This document shows positions 17,516 through 27,402 of a DNA stretch of 64,000 nucleotides, one piece after another; positions within the stretch are counted from its first letter, which is position 1; every line of letters begins with the position of its first letter. The translations under genes and the position numbers were made by a program. A model generated the notes under the pieces. That model made no database searches, was not told the origin of the DNA, and worked only from the letters and a program-made list of their open reading frames with translations. Source of the DNA: an uncultured Dietzia sp. (GTDB lineage: Bacteria; Actinomycetota; Actinomycetes; Mycobacteriales; Mycobacteriaceae). The stretch lies in NCBI RefSeq assembly GCF_937873725.1, contig NZ_CALMYY010000101.1, positions 1 to 64,000 on the forward strand, written 5' to 3'.

Positions 17516-18202
17516 TCAGTCGAGGGGGAGCAGGCTCGTGGGCAGGGCGCTGACCTCGTCGACCCGGTCGAGATTCTGCCGGAGGGTCTCCCATTCTCCG
17601 GCGGGAATCTCCTTGACCAGCCGGCGCAGGACGGTGGTGTCGGGGGTGGCCCAGGCGACGGGCATGGGAGAGATGAACTGGTACAGGTTGTCCCTGCCCC
17701 GCGCGCTGCGGTTGCCCACCACCGCGACGCAGGGGACGCGCTCGCCGACTCGGGTCTCGTGCCCGGGGATCTTCTCGCAACTGCGGGCGACCAGGACGGG
17801 GAGCTTACCGGCGGACCGGTCCACGGCGCGGTCGGCCAGGGCGAGCAGGGTCACACCGCGAGGCCGCACGTCGGCGATGACCGCCGGTATCAACTCGGAC
17901 GTCGCGTAGGTCTGCGCCATCGACCCCATCTTGCGCGGGATGTACCAGATCATCGCCAGGCAGCCGAGGGCGAAGGCGCCGGCCATCGCGGCGATGAACC
18001 AGCCCCACGCGGCCGGACCGGAGTAGACGAGGACGGCGATCCCGGCGGCGAGGACGATGCCCCCCAGGATCCCGGCCGACCACTGCAGCCGCCTGACCTC
18101 GGCGAGGCTCTCGTTGTTCTTGCGGACCCAGGCGTCGTCCACGGGGAACTCGGCGAGGCGGTACTGCTCGTGCGGGGCGCGGGGGGTGCGATCGGCGGCC
18201 AT
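17516..18202 (-). CDS. DUF3239 family membrane protein
   Basis: A 228-aa protein that matches the DUF3239 family of Corynebacteriales, of unknown function. A hydrophilic N-terminus is followed by two transmembrane helices (about 43-63 and 66-88, in ILGGIVLAAGIAVLVY and WFIAAMAGAFALGCL). A soluble C-terminal domain then has the family's IPAVIADVRPRG and LPVLVARSCEKIPG stretches. It lies 26 bp downstream of the XPB helicase stop and is probably in the same transcript. Confidence 0.8.
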   Translation of the reverse strand: MAADRTPRAPHEQYRLAEFPVDDAWVRKNNESLAEVRRLQWSAGILGGIVLAAGIAVLVYSGPAAWGWFIAAMAGAFALGCLAMIWYIPRKMGSMAQTYATSELIPAVIADVRPRGVTLLALADRAVDRSAGKLPVLVARSCEKIPGHETRVGERVPCVAVVGNRSARGRDNLYQFISPMPVAWATPDTTVLRRLVKEIPAGEWETLRQNLDRVDEVSALPTSLLPLD

Positions 18203-18228
18203 GGGTCGAGTATCCCAGGTTTCCCGGT

Positions 18229-19896
18229 TCACCCGACCTCGGGGATCTCCGGGCCGAGCAGGTCGTCGGCGTCGACGATCCGATACGCGTACCCCTGCTC
18301 GGCGAGGAACCGCTGACGGTGGGCGGCGTACTCGGCGTCGAGGGTGTCGCGGGAGACCACGGAGTAGAAGTGCGCCTGGCCGCCGTCGTGCTTCGGCCGC
18401 AGCAGGCGGCCGAGCCGTTGCGCCTCCTCCTGCCGGGACCCGAAGGTCCCGGACACCTGCACGGCGACGCTCGCCTCGGGCAGATCGATCGAGAAGTTGG
18501 CGACCTTCGACACGACGAGCGTGGTGATTTCGCCGGCGCGGAAGGCGTCGAAGAGCTTCTCCCGCTCGCGGTTCGTGGTGGAACCCTGGATCACGGGCGC
18601 GTCGAGCTCGACCCCGAGCTCCGCGAGCTGGTCGAGGTACGCGCCGATCACCAGGGTCGGCGCGCCGGCGTGCCTGGCGAGGATGCTCTTGACCACCGGG
18701 ATCTTGGTCCGGGCGGTCGAGCACAGCTTGTACTTGTCCTCGGCCTCCGCGGTGGCGTAGATCATCCGCTCGTTCTCGGTGAGCGTCACCCGGACCTCCA
18801 CGCAGTCGGCGGGTGCGATCCAGCCCTGCGCCTCGATGTCCTTCCATGGGGCGTCGTAGCGCTTGGGGCCGATGAGGGAGAACACGTCGCCCTCCCGGCC
18901 GTCCTCGCGGACGAGGGTCGCCGTGAGGCCGAGTCGGCGTCGGGACTGCAGATCGGCGGTCATCCGGAAGACCGGTGCCGGGAGCAGGTGCACCTCGTCG
19001 TAGATCATCAGGCCCCAGTCGCGGGAGTCGAACAGCTCCAACGCGCGGTGCACACCCTTGGTCTTGCGCGTGACCACCTGATAGGTGGCGATGGTGACCG
19101 GTCGGATCTCCTTGCGCTCGCCCGAGTACTCGCCGATCTCGTCCTCGGTGAGCGTGGTCCGGGCCAGGAGTTCGCGCTTCCACTGCCGACCCGCGACGGT
19201 GTTGGTCACGAGGATCAGGGTGGTGGCCTTGGCCTTTGCCATCGCGGCCGCGCCGACCATCGTCTTGCCCGCGCCGCACGGCAGCACGACCACGCCGGAC
19301 CCGCCGGCCCAGAACGAGTCCGCGGCCATCTGCTGATAGTCCCGAAGCTCCCAGGGCTCGGTCTCGGTGGACAGGTCGATGTCGTGGGCCTCGCCGTCGA
19401 CGTATCCCGCCAGGTCCTCGGCAGGCCAGCCCACCTTGAGCAGTTCCTGCTTGATGCGGCCGCGCTCGGAGGGGTGGACGACGACGGTGTCCGCGTCGAC
19501 CTCGGCCCCGAGCATGGGGGCGATCTTCTTGTGGCGCTTGACCTCGGCGAGCACGGCGGCGTCGAGGGAGATCAGGACCAGGCCGTGAACCGGGCTCTTG
19601 ACCAGTTGGAGCCGGCCGTAGCGGGCCATGGTCTCGGCGATGTCCACCAGCAGCGGCTGAGGCACCGGAAAGCGCGAGTAGGTGACGAGCACGTCGACGA
19701 CCTGCTCGGCGTCGTGTCCGGCGGCACGGGCGTTCCACAGCGCGAGCGGGGTGATCCGGTACGTGTGCACGTGCTCGGGGGCGCGCTCGAGTTCGGCGAA
19801 CGGTGCCAGGGCCTGCCGGGCGTCGTTCGCCCGGTCGTGGTCGGTCTCCAGAAGCACGGTCTTGTCCGACTGGACGATCAGCGGTCCACCACTCAC
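18229..19896 (-). CDS. xpb: DNA repair helicase XPB (superfamily 2)
   Basis: Bacterial homologue of eukaryotic XPB/ERCC3, a 3'-5' DNA helicase. Of its 555 aa, the first 190 are the helicase N-terminal/damage-recognition region. The ATPase core then shows Walker A PCGAGKT (about 206-212), DEVH (about 296), LTATL, and motif VI QRLGRLLRPK. The GTG start has GAGGAGA upstream. It follows, after 103 bp, the large helicase-associated gene at 20000, the same pair as Rv0861c-Rv0862c. In M. tuberculosis fadB is next to it; here 12 kb separates them. Confidence 0.95.
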   Translation of the reverse strand: MSGGPLIVQSDKTVLLETDHDRANDARQALAPFAELERAPEHVHTYRITPLALWNARAAGHDAEQVVDVLVTYSRFPVPQPLLVDIAETMARYGRLQLVKSPVHGLVLISLDAAVLAEVKRHKKIAPMLGAEVDADTVVVHPSERGRIKQELLKVGWPAEDLAGYVDGEAHDIDLSTETEPWELRDYQQMAADSFWAGGSGVVVLPCGAGKTMVGAAAMAKAKATTLILVTNTVAGRQWKRELLARTTLTEDEIGEYSGERKEIRPVTIATYQVVTRKTKGVHRALELFDSRDWGLMIYDEVHLLPAPVFRMTADLQSRRRLGLTATLVREDGREGDVFSLIGPKRYDAPWKDIEAQGWIAPADCVEVRVTLTENERMIYATAEAEDKYKLCSTARTKIPVVKSILARHAGAPTLVIGAYLDQLAELGVELDAPVIQGSTTNREREKLFDAFRAGEITTLVVSKVANFSIDLPEASVAVQVSGTFGSRQEEAQRLGRLLRPKHDGGQAHFYSVVSRDTLDAEYAAHRQRFLAEQGYAYRIVDADDLLGPEIPEVG

Positions 19897-19965
19897 GTCG
19901 GTTCTCCTCGGTTCTCTCGGGCCCGCGCGGACCCGACCCTCCAGTGTCCCGGAAAATCGGGCGGC

Positions 19966-20004
19966 GGGTCGGGTCAGCGGGTCGGGTCAGCGGGTCGGGT
20001 CAGC
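19966..20004. repeat. Three perfect tandem copies of a 13-bp unit
   Basis: GGGTCGGGTCAGC is repeated three times head to tail, with a degenerate fourth copy to about 20017. The array straddles the stop codon (20000-20002) of the helicase-associated gene and extends into the spacer before xpb. Copy-number change by slippage would alter the end of that protein. Confidence 0.95.
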
Positions 20005-22318
20005 GCGTCGGGTCGAGGTCCGCGACCGAGATCACGCGGTGCAGCGGCAGCGTCACGGTCTCGGCGGAGTCCGGCTCGATGCCCTCGATCCGCCCCCCGG
20101 CGACCGACGCCGGCACGACGATCCGCGACGTCGACCGGCCCTGAGCGTCGACCACGGAGACGGTCACCGCGGTACCGGTGCTCGCGGCCTCGTGCAGCCG
20201 GGCTATGGCGGCCTCGCCGGTGTATCCGGCACCGGTCCCGCCGCGGGCGGAACGGACGCGGTCCGCCGCACGCATCGCGGTGATCGCGGCGCGGAGCTCG
20301 GCGGGGGTGGCGACCCGCGTCGGGACGCGGGGTGCCCTCCGGGGTGCGGTGGCGGTGACGCGGGCGACGGGACGGGACAGCGCGACGACCGCGCCCGTGG
20401 TGTCCTCGACGACGGGCGCGAAGCCGTGCTCGCGCAGGGTCTCGACGAGGTCCAGCGGGCGGGCCTGGGAGACCAGGACCGTCGGGGCGACCGAGCGGAG
20501 CGAGCAGGCCTCGGCGACAGGGGATCCGAGGACGTGCGCGATCAGGGTGGGGTCGTCGCAGCGGAGGAACGACAACGCGGACCCCACCCGCAGCCGACCG
20601 TGCCGGCGGGCCACGTCCTCGATGAGGTAGTCCAGCGACTGTGGCACCGGGGTGATGGACGTCCTGGCCAGCAACTCCCGGATCCCGGCGGCCGTCCGGC
20701 CCGAGTCGAGCGCCCGGCGCAGGGAGTTCTCGGTGACCCGGTAGGTCGTGGCGGCCCCGGCCGACTCGACGTCGGCGAGTTGCGCGAAGTCCGCGGCGAG
20801 GTCCGGCACGAGCGGGCCGGGGGCGAGGATGGTGAGGTCGGCCTGGACGATCACCTCGGAGACCGGATCGGGCAGCGCCGCGGTGAGGACGGGCTCGAGA
20901 TCGTCGGTGGTGGGGGAGCCTGCGGCGAGGAGCCTGGCCGCGGTGGTGGCGGTGGTCCCGACGACGAGGCCCAGCCGCCTCGCCTCGTCGACGGTCTCCG
21001 TGCACGGCCGGGCCCCCGCCCGCGAGAACCACACCGGCGAGAACCAGCGCACGACCTCCGGCAGCAGGGCGTCGCCGGGATCGGAGGCCGGGCCCAGCTC
21101 GGACAGGGCCCGCAGGACCCGGCTGCGTTCGGTCGGGGCCGGCGGGCCGACCGGGTCGCCCAGGGCGGGGACGGGGCCCCCGCCCTCGATCTGGGAGCCG
21201 ACCCGCCACGCCGCGCGGGGCATCGACCACCAGGCCAGGACGAGCTCGGCCCACCGGCGCGCCGGCTCCCGGGCCGACCACACGTCGGCGGCCTCCGTGG
21301 GCGCCCACACCGAGTCGAAGCCCGTGTCGCCGACCTCGGTGTCCCCCACGGCGATCAACCCGGCCGCCGCGAGCACCTCGAGGAGCAGCGGGGGCTCGTG
21401 CTCCTCGAGGGCGGCGGCCCGGGCCACGCGGCGGAGCTCCCGGACACCCACGCCCCCGGCCTTGAGGGTGGCGGCCGGGGCGACGGACAGCGCCGAGAGC
21501 AGCGCGTCGCACCGATGGAGCAGGTCCAGCGCGGCCACGCCGCCGGAGGCGTCGAGTCCCGCCGAGGCAGCCCTGGAGGCCGCGGCGGGCGCCGACCAGG
21601 CGGGGGTGTGGAGGAGGGAGGAGCCGACCGGGCGGACGCCGTGCCGGGCCCGGTCCACCGCGTGGGCCCGGGGGACCACCACCTCGCCGTCGTCCCCGGT
21701 GACCTCGGCGAGTCCCGCCGCCGCCAGCTCCGCCGCCGCCGCGCGGACGGTGCCGGAGGCGCCGGCACCGAGGGAGCCGACCGGCGTCCGACCCCGGGCG
21801 ATGGCCTCGAGGACCCCCACCGCGCCGGCGGACAACCCGGACCACGCGGCCTCGAGCGCGGCGCCGGTGGGTTCACCGGGATGGGGTGCGGTGACGGGCG
21901 CCGCGTCGATCGCGGCACCCGTGACGGGAACGATCCGGGCGTGCGTCTCCTCGCCCCAGATCAGCGCGAGGTCACGGAGGCCGCGGACGGCCGTGCGGAA
22001 GGCGTCCTCGTCGTCGTCGACCCCCACCCGCGCCGCCACCGCGGCGAGCGGGACGGGACCGGAATCGGCGCCGAGCGCCGCGGCCGTGGCCAGGATCAGC
22101 AGGTCCGGCCAGGTGAGCGTGCCGATCGCGCGTGCCGTGGATGCGGGCAGCCGGAGTCGCGAGGCGAGGACGTCCAGAGAGGCGGGGGGAGGGTTCGCCA
22201 CGTCCGGGCGGAGCTCGCACAAGCGGACCAGGGCGTCGTCGGACAGGGCGGCCAGCCAGGCGGGGAAGTCGGGTTCACCCCTGGCGGCGTTACGTGGCGT
22301 GGAGCTCGAGGTGGGCAT
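20000..22318 (-). CDS. Helicase-associated domain protein (Rv0862c-like), putative XPB partner
   Basis: A 772-aa Ala-rich cytoplasmic protein resembling mycobacterial Rv0862c and the helicase XPB/Ssl2 N-terminal-domain family. No ATPase motifs are present. The visible similarity is in the C-terminal third: DLTILAPGPL, YRVTENSLRRALD, and QSLDYLIEDVARRHG followed by LRVGSALSFLRCDD, which is typical of the family. Its fixed position immediately upstream of xpb suggests a joint role in DNA repair, perhaps like archaeal Bax1 with XPB, but no activity is known. The ATG lies nine bases after TAGGCT, so it may be leaderless. Its stop falls in a 13-bp tandem repeat. Confidence 0.88.
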   Translation of the reverse strand: MPTSSSTPRNAARGEPDFPAWLAALSDDALVRLCELRPDVANPPPASLDVLASRLRLPASTARAIGTLTWPDLLILATAAALGADSGPVPLAAVAARVGVDDDEDAFRTAVRGLRDLALIWGEETHARIVPVTGAAIDAAPVTAPHPGEPTGAALEAAWSGLSAGAVGVLEAIARGRTPVGSLGAGASGTVRAAAAELAAAGLAEVTGDDGEVVVPRAHAVDRARHGVRPVGSSLLHTPAWSAPAAASRAASAGLDASGGVAALDLLHRCDALLSALSVAPAATLKAGGVGVRELRRVARAAALEEHEPPLLLEVLAAAGLIAVGDTEVGDTGFDSVWAPTEAADVWSAREPARRWAELVLAWWSMPRAAWRVGSQIEGGGPVPALGDPVGPPAPTERSRVLRALSELGPASDPGDALLPEVVRWFSPVWFSRAGARPCTETVDEARRLGLVVGTTATTAARLLAAGSPTTDDLEPVLTAALPDPVSEVIVQADLTILAPGPLVPDLAADFAQLADVESAGAATTYRVTENSLRRALDSGRTAAGIRELLARTSITPVPQSLDYLIEDVARRHGRLRVGSALSFLRCDDPTLIAHVLGSPVAEACSLRSVAPTVLVSQARPLDLVETLREHGFAPVVEDTTGAVVALSRPVARVTATAPRRAPRVPTRVATPAELRAAITAMRAADRVRSARGGTGAGYTGEAAIARLHEAASTGTAVTVSVVDAQGRSTSRIVVPASVAGGRIEGIEPDSAETVTLPLHRVISVADLDPTR

Positions 22319-22418
22319 ATCCGTCCAAGCCTAGTGAGAAGTCGCCCGGGGAGAATTCGTGTGGGTGGTATCGGACCCAGTTGCTGACGGATCGGGCGCG
22401 AGGTGAGAGACTACCCAC

Positions 22419-22616
22419 GTGGCTGCCAAGAAACTGACCTACGACAACCCGGGATGGCCCGACGCCTCGTTCGGCGAGCACCCGGTGACCGAACTAGCTG
22501 CGCTGGTCGCGGGAGGACTGTCCCCGTTCGGACAGGAGATCTTCCCGCTGCCGCAGGAGCGCCTGCACTACATCCACCCGGTGACGGTGGTGAACAAGAC
22601 CGTCCGATCACGCTGA
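22419..22616 (+). CDS. Conserved hypothetical small protein (Rv0863-like position)
   Basis: A 65-aa soluble protein starting at GTG 22419, with GAGGTGAGA about nine bases before it. It has no transmembrane segment or metal motif; aromatic and Pro-rich stretches (NPGWPDASFGEHP, FGQEIFPLPQERLHYIHP) look conserved rather than random. It is divergent from the helicase-associated gene, the place Rv0863 holds in M. tuberculosis, and is followed by a strong terminator. Function unknown. Confidence 0.75.
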   Translation: MAAKKLTYDNPGWPDASFGEHPVTELAALVAGGLSPFGQEIFPLPQERLHYIHPVTVVNKTVRSR

Positions 22617-22634
22617 CAGCGGACGCCTGACATA

Positions 22635-22680
22635 CCGGAACGGGCCGCTACTCCCTGTGGGGAGTGGCGGCCCGTTCCGG
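22635..22680 (+). terminator. Bidirectional terminator between the small hypothetical gene and the Rpf gene
   Basis: CCGGAACGGGCCGC-type left arm and its complement form a stem of about 20 bp with small mismatches and a short loop (TGTG), located between two convergent genes. Confidence 0.8.
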
Positions 22681-22701
22681 TGTTGGTCGGGTCGACCGGT
22701 A

Positions 22702-23631
<930 letters not shown>

Positions 23632-23685
23632 TTATCTACTCGTTACCTGGGGGTTCTCCGGCGGATCCCGGGAAGGTGGGTTCGG

Positions 23686-23967
23686 TCACACCCGGGGCGG
23701 ACGCGACCCGAGGATCGCGTACAGCAGGCCCAGGAGGAAGCCGACCGGGGTGAAGATCATCGCGCCCACGTAGAGCAGGGTGGGCGCGTCGCGGCCGATG
23801 ACGAGCGGGGTCAGGGCGGCGAGGATCGTGAACACCACGCCCACCGAGAAGACGATCAGCGCCGCGACGAACAGGCCGCGGCGTCGCGGGCGGACCCGGG
23901 CGGGCCCGCTGGAGTCGGGCGCCCAGGGGTCGGGGTCGTCCGCGGGCCGTCGATCGTCAGGGGTCAC
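23686..23967 (-). CDS. Small integral membrane protein
   Basis: A 93-aa protein with a hydrophilic Asp/Pro/Arg-rich N-terminus and two transmembrane helices (about 31-53 and 64-86). The GTG start is six bases after a TACCCT hexamer with no Shine-Dalgarno, so it is probably leaderless. It sits between rpf and cspB, where M. tuberculosis has the membrane protein Rv0870c; homology is likely but not certain. Function unknown. Confidence 0.72.
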   Translation of the reverse strand: MTPDDRRPADDPDPWAPDSSGPARVRPRRRGLFVAALIVFSVGVVFTILAALTPLVIGRDAPTLLYVGAMIFTPVGFLLGLLYAILGSRPPRV

Positions 23968-24111
23968 ACGGGGAGGGTACCGGCCCCGGAGCGGCGGTGA
24001 CGAACGCCGAGGCGCGGGTACGCTCGGGGATTCGTGGAGGTCGTTGCTCGCGCGCCTGTGGGCGCGCGCGTGGAGACCGCTGGTGGAGACTCGGTGGAGA
24101 GGTGGATCGCG

Positions 24112-24513
24112 GTGCCCAGCGGCAGGGTGAAGTGGTACGACCCGGAGAGGGGCTTCGGCTTCCTGTCCCAGGAGGACGGCGAGGACGTCTACGTCCGGGC
24201 CGACGCGCTCCCGGCAGGGGTGGAGTCGCTCCGGGCCAGGCAGCGCGTGGACTTCGACATGGTCTCCGGCCGCCGCGGCCCCCAGGCGCTACGCGTGGTG
24301 GTCCACGACGAGCCGGCCGTCGCCGAGGACCGTGCACCGCGTGGCGGACCCCGGCGCTCGGCGGACGAGCTGCACGGGATGGTCGAGGACATGATCAAGG
24401 TGCTCGAGACGACCGTTCAACCCGAGTTGCGGCGAGGTCACCGGCCGGACCACAAGGTGGCATCCCGTGTGGCGACGGTGCTCCGCGCGGTCGCCCGCGA
24501 GCTGGACGCGTGA
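24112..24513 (+). CDS. cspB: Cold-shock domain protein CspB with C-terminal extension
   Basis: RNA/single-stranded DNA-binding protein, 133 aa. The cold-shock fold occupies about residues 2-66, with RNP1-like [12 protein letters not shown] and RNP2-like VYVRADAL. An extra C-terminal helical region then has [10 protein letters not shown] and VQPELRRG, the same architecture as mycobacterial Rv0871. The frame is open further upstream, but GTG 24112 fits the family's N-terminus and has GGAGAGG before it. Confidence 0.93.
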   Translation: MPSGRVKWYDPERGFGFLSQEDGEDVYVRADALPAGVESLRARQRVDFDMVSGRRGPQALRVVVHDEPAVAEDRAPRGGPRRSADELHGMVEDMIKVLETTVQPELRRGHRPDHKVASRVATVLRAVARELDA

Positions 24514-24522
24514 CCTCCGGCG

Positions 24523-25032
24523 TCACCCCTCGTACGAGAAGCCGATCGACCACTCGCCGTTGACGATCGTCTCCGACCCGTCGGCCGCGTAGGTGAACGT
24601 GACCGCGCGGATCACCACACCGTCGATGCGGCCCTCGTCAGGGGTCGTCACGGGGATGAGGAGCTGGCCGGGGCCGCCCGGCTCGATGGTGTACGTGCGC
24701 TCGCCGCCGGCGCGGATCTCGTAGACGTCGAGAGTCGCCCGCTGGAGCTCCACCGGCAGCCGGACCGTGAGGGTGTGTTCACCGTGGATGGTGAACTCAC
24801 CCACGGGGTTGGAGTAGCTGTTCCCGTCGAGATCCGTGGCGGTGAAGGGGAGCACCGAGGTGTGGCCGCGATCGGTGGCGACCGTGATCTCGGGTATCGC
24901 CCCGTACCGGGACGCCGAGCCCTGCCACGCCCCCGCGATCGCGGCGAACATGACGATCATCCAGGCGAGGATCGCCCACGAGACGGGGCGGATGCGGGGG
25001 CCGGGCCGGGGGGCTGCGCTGCGAGACTTCAC
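24523..25032 (-). CDS. DUF2771-like membrane-anchored exported protein
   Basis: A 169-aa protein with one N-terminal membrane helix (about 18-36, WAILAWMIVMFAAIAGAW) and an extracytoplasmic beta-rich domain with no recognisable active site. It appears to match DUF2771 (Rv0875c-like) from length, layout and neighbours. Its GTG overlaps the stop of the upstream MFS gene by four bases (GTGA), and GGAGGA immediately precedes it, so translation is probably coupled to the transporter. Confidence 0.78.
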   Translation of the reverse strand: MKSRSAAPRPGPRIRPVSWAILAWMIVMFAAIAGAWQGSASRYGAIPEITVATDRGHTSVLPFTATDLDGNSYSNPVGEFTIHGEHTLTVRLPVELQRATLDVYEIRAGGERTYTIEPGGPGQLLIPVTTPDEGRIDGVVIRAVTFTYAADGSETIVNGEWSIGFSYEG

Positions 25033-26429
25033 TCCTCCATTCTGCCGAGCAGCCGGGCTCCGAATGCACGGGGGTCGCGCGGTGCCCCCGGGAACCTCGG
25101 CCGGTTGCCCCCGAGGCCCGGAACGAGCGTCGACCCGCGGGCGGTGAGAAGCGACTGGGTGAACAGCAGCGCGCCGACCGCCGCGATCACGGAGAAGCCG
25201 ACGGTGAAGTCCGGCGGGAGCAGGACCCCGAGTGCGCCGCCGGTGACCCACGCGAGCTGGAGGGCAGTCTCGGACCTGCCGAACGCGGACGAGCGCGCCG
25301 CGTCCGGGATGTCGGTCTGGATCGAGGCGTCGAGCGCGACCTTGCCGAGCGCGCTGGACACCGCGGCGATGAGCGCGAGGGCGGCCGCGGCCCAGACGGT
25401 GCCGAGGAACGCGCCGACGACGGCCGCCGACAGCGCGGCGCCCGCCGCGGTGGCCGTGATCCGGCCCGGTCGCCCCAGCGGCAGGCGCGCCCCCGCCGCG
25501 TTCCCCGCGAAGGTGCCGATTCCGCCGGCCACACCCGCGATCGCGAGGATCCCCGCCTGTTCGGCAGCCGACGCGTGCTCCTGGGCCTTGGCGACGAACG
25601 CCAGGAACAGGGTGAGGAACCCGGTCATGAACCGGATCATCGACACGGCCCACAGGTCGGCGAGCACGTGGCGACCGAGCGGGCGGGTGAGGACCGTCCT
25701 GAGGCCGCCGGTCAGCGAACCGTGGCGGTCCATGCGCAGGGTCGCGGACTCCTCGTCGGGGGACGCCTCGGCCCGGGCGGGGATGGTCATGGCGACGTAC
25801 GCGGCCACGAGCGCGACGGCGGCGAGCAACCACAGGGCGGCGGCGGAGTCCCACACCCACGACACGGCGCCGGCCACGGCGCCGGCGATCAGCGAGCCAC
25901 AGACGTGTCCGAGCACGGTGAGCCGTGAGTTGGTGCGGACCAGGTCGAGCGCCGGCGGCAGGACGTGCGGCGTGATGGACGCCTTGACCACGCCGAAGGT
26001 CTTGGATAACACGAGCATGCCCAGGGCGAGCGGGTACAGCAGCCAGGAGTCGAAGTTGAGCGCGAGGATCACGGCGAGCACCGCGCGGAGGGTGAAGGTC
26101 AGCGAGACCGTCAGTCGACGTCCGCCACGCAGGCGGTCCAGGGCCGGGCCGATCACCGGGGCGATCAGTGCGAACGGAGCGACGGTGACGAGCAGGTAGA
26201 GCACGACATTGCTCCGCGACTCGGCGGTGGCGGCGGCGAAGAACAGCGTGTTGGCCAGGGCGACGGCGAGGATCGCGTCGCACGCGAAATTCGCGACGGT
26301 GACGTAACTGAGCTGTGAGAGCCCGGAACGGTCCGCCCCGTCGGCGTGGAAGACCCGCCGGACGCCCCGCCCGACCGTGGTCGCGGCCCGTCGGGCCGGT
26401 CCGGGCGCACCCGCGTCTGGCTCACCCAA
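25029..26429 (-). CDS. Major facilitator superfamily transporter (Rv0876c-like)
   Basis: A 466-aa protein with about 12 transmembrane helices and a cytoplasmic N-terminal tail. The MFS loop 2-3 motif is recognisable as GPALDRLRGGRR. The substrate cannot be told; the family includes uncharacterised mycobacterial efflux-type proteins. The start is TTG 26429 (CGAGGTG seven bases upstream), since no in-frame ATG or GTG fits near the N-terminus. It overlaps the stop of the upstream glutaminyl cyclase by eight bases and the downstream gene by four, forming a three-gene coupled unit. Confidence 0.85.
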   Translation of the reverse strand: MGEPDAGAPGPARRAATTVGRGVRRVFHADGADRSGLSQLSYVTVANFACDAILAVALANTLFFAAATAESRSNVVLYLLVTVAPFALIAPVIGPALDRLRGGRRLTVSLTFTLRAVLAVILALNFDSWLLYPLALGMLVLSKTFGVVKASITPHVLPPALDLVRTNSRLTVLGHVCGSLIAGAVAGAVSWVWDSAAALWLLAAVALVAAYVAMTIPARAEASPDEESATLRMDRHGSLTGGLRTVLTRPLGRHVLADLWAVSMIRFMTGFLTLFLAFVAKAQEHASAAEQAGILAIAGVAGGIGTFAGNAAGARLPLGRPGRITATAAGAALSAAVVGAFLGTVWAAAALALIAAVSSALGKVALDASIQTDIPDAARSSAFGRSETALQLAWVTGGALGVLLPPDFTVGFSVIAAVGALLFTQSLLTARGSTLVPGLGGNRPRFPGAPRDPRAFGARLLGRMEE

Positions 26430-27336
26430 TGAGGCGCACCTCGTACAGGGAGGTCCACATCTTCCCGGTGAGCAGGAGATTCCCGGAGCCGGGCAGCGCG
26501 GCGATCCCGTTGAGGACCCCGTCCGCGCTGGCGGGTCTCGGCTGTTCGAGGGAGGAGGCGTCGTAGATGGCGGTGACCGCGCCGGTGGCGGGGTCGATCC
26601 GGAGGATCTCGTCGGTCATCCAGACGTTGGCCAGGATCGATCCGTCGGCGCATTCGAGCTCGTTGAGCCGGGAGACCGGGGTGCCGCCGGCCGTCACGGA
26701 GAGGGTCCCGGTGGGTTCGAAGGTGACCGGGTCGCGAAAGGTCAGCTCGTCCGAACCGTTGCTCATGACGAGCCCCGTCCCGTCGAAGCACAGGCCCCAG
26801 CCCTCGCCCTGGTAGGGAACCGCGGAGCGGATCTCGAGGGTCCGGGGGTCCCGATTGTGGGCGACACCATTGTTCCAGGTCAGGGTCCACAGGGTGTCCG
26901 GGGTGACGGCGAGGCCTTCTCCGAACTCGTCGGCGGCCATCGGCACGGAGACCGTGGGTGCGCCGCCCCCCAGCGGGCGCCGCTGCACCAGGGAGCGGCC
27001 GTACAGGCCCGTCGACTCGTAGATCTCGTCACCCACGACCTGCAGGCCCTGGGTGAACAGCGCCGGGTCGTGCGCCAACGTCCTGATGACCTCCACCGAA
27101 CCCCGGGTGGGCTGCGGATCGGCCGGGCCCACCTGCACCGTGCCGGCCGCGCCGCCCGGCGCACCGGAGGAGCCGGCGGAGCCGGACCCGGCGGGCATGC
27201 TGGACGACGCCAGCGAGGGGCCCGTCGACGTGGTGCCCGCGGTGTCGTCGGAATCGCCCCCCGAACACGCGGCGACCGCGCCGACGAGGCAGAGGGAGAC
27301 CGCTACGGAACCGGCGTGACGAAGAGCGTTGCGCAT
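26422..27336 (-). CDS. Glutaminyl-peptide cyclotransferase, plant type, lipoprotein
   Basis: A 304-aa lipoprotein: signal peptide with lipobox VAAC (Cys24), a Ser/Gly-rich linker, then a five-bladed propeller-like domain of the plant-type glutaminyl cyclase family (PF05096). Family hallmarks are FTQGLQ, YESTGLYGRS, ELTFRDP, LNELE and ILANVW. The enzyme would cyclise N-terminal glutamine of exported proteins or peptides to pyroglutamate outside the membrane. It is the first gene of a cyclase-MFS-DUF2771 unit and is divergent from the DUF3027 gene. Confidence 0.88.
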   Translation of the reverse strand: MRNALRHAGSVAVSLCLVGAVAACSGGDSDDTAGTTSTGPSLASSSMPAGSGSAGSSGAPGGAAGTVQVGPADPQPTRGSVEVIRTLAHDPALFTQGLQVVGDEIYESTGLYGRSLVQRRPLGGGAPTVSVPMAADEFGEGLAVTPDTLWTLTWNNGVAHNRDPRTLEIRSAVPYQGEGWGLCFDGTGLVMSNGSDELTFRDPVTFEPTGTLSVTAGGTPVSRLNELECADGSILANVWMTDEILRIDPATGAVTAIYDASSLEQPRPASADGVLNGIAALPGSGNLLLTGKMWTSLYEVRLIG

Positions 27337-27402
27337 GCCCCCAGGATGCCGCACGACGGGCCGGGCCGTGACCCCGACTCGACGACGCGCATAATGGGAC
27401 GG

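Noticed and set aside
19682-22387. Long + strand open frame (901 codons) opposite the XPB-associated gene
   Set aside because: Composition is the low-complexity Arg/Gly/Pro pattern of a shadow frame; the - strand protein is the recognisable one.
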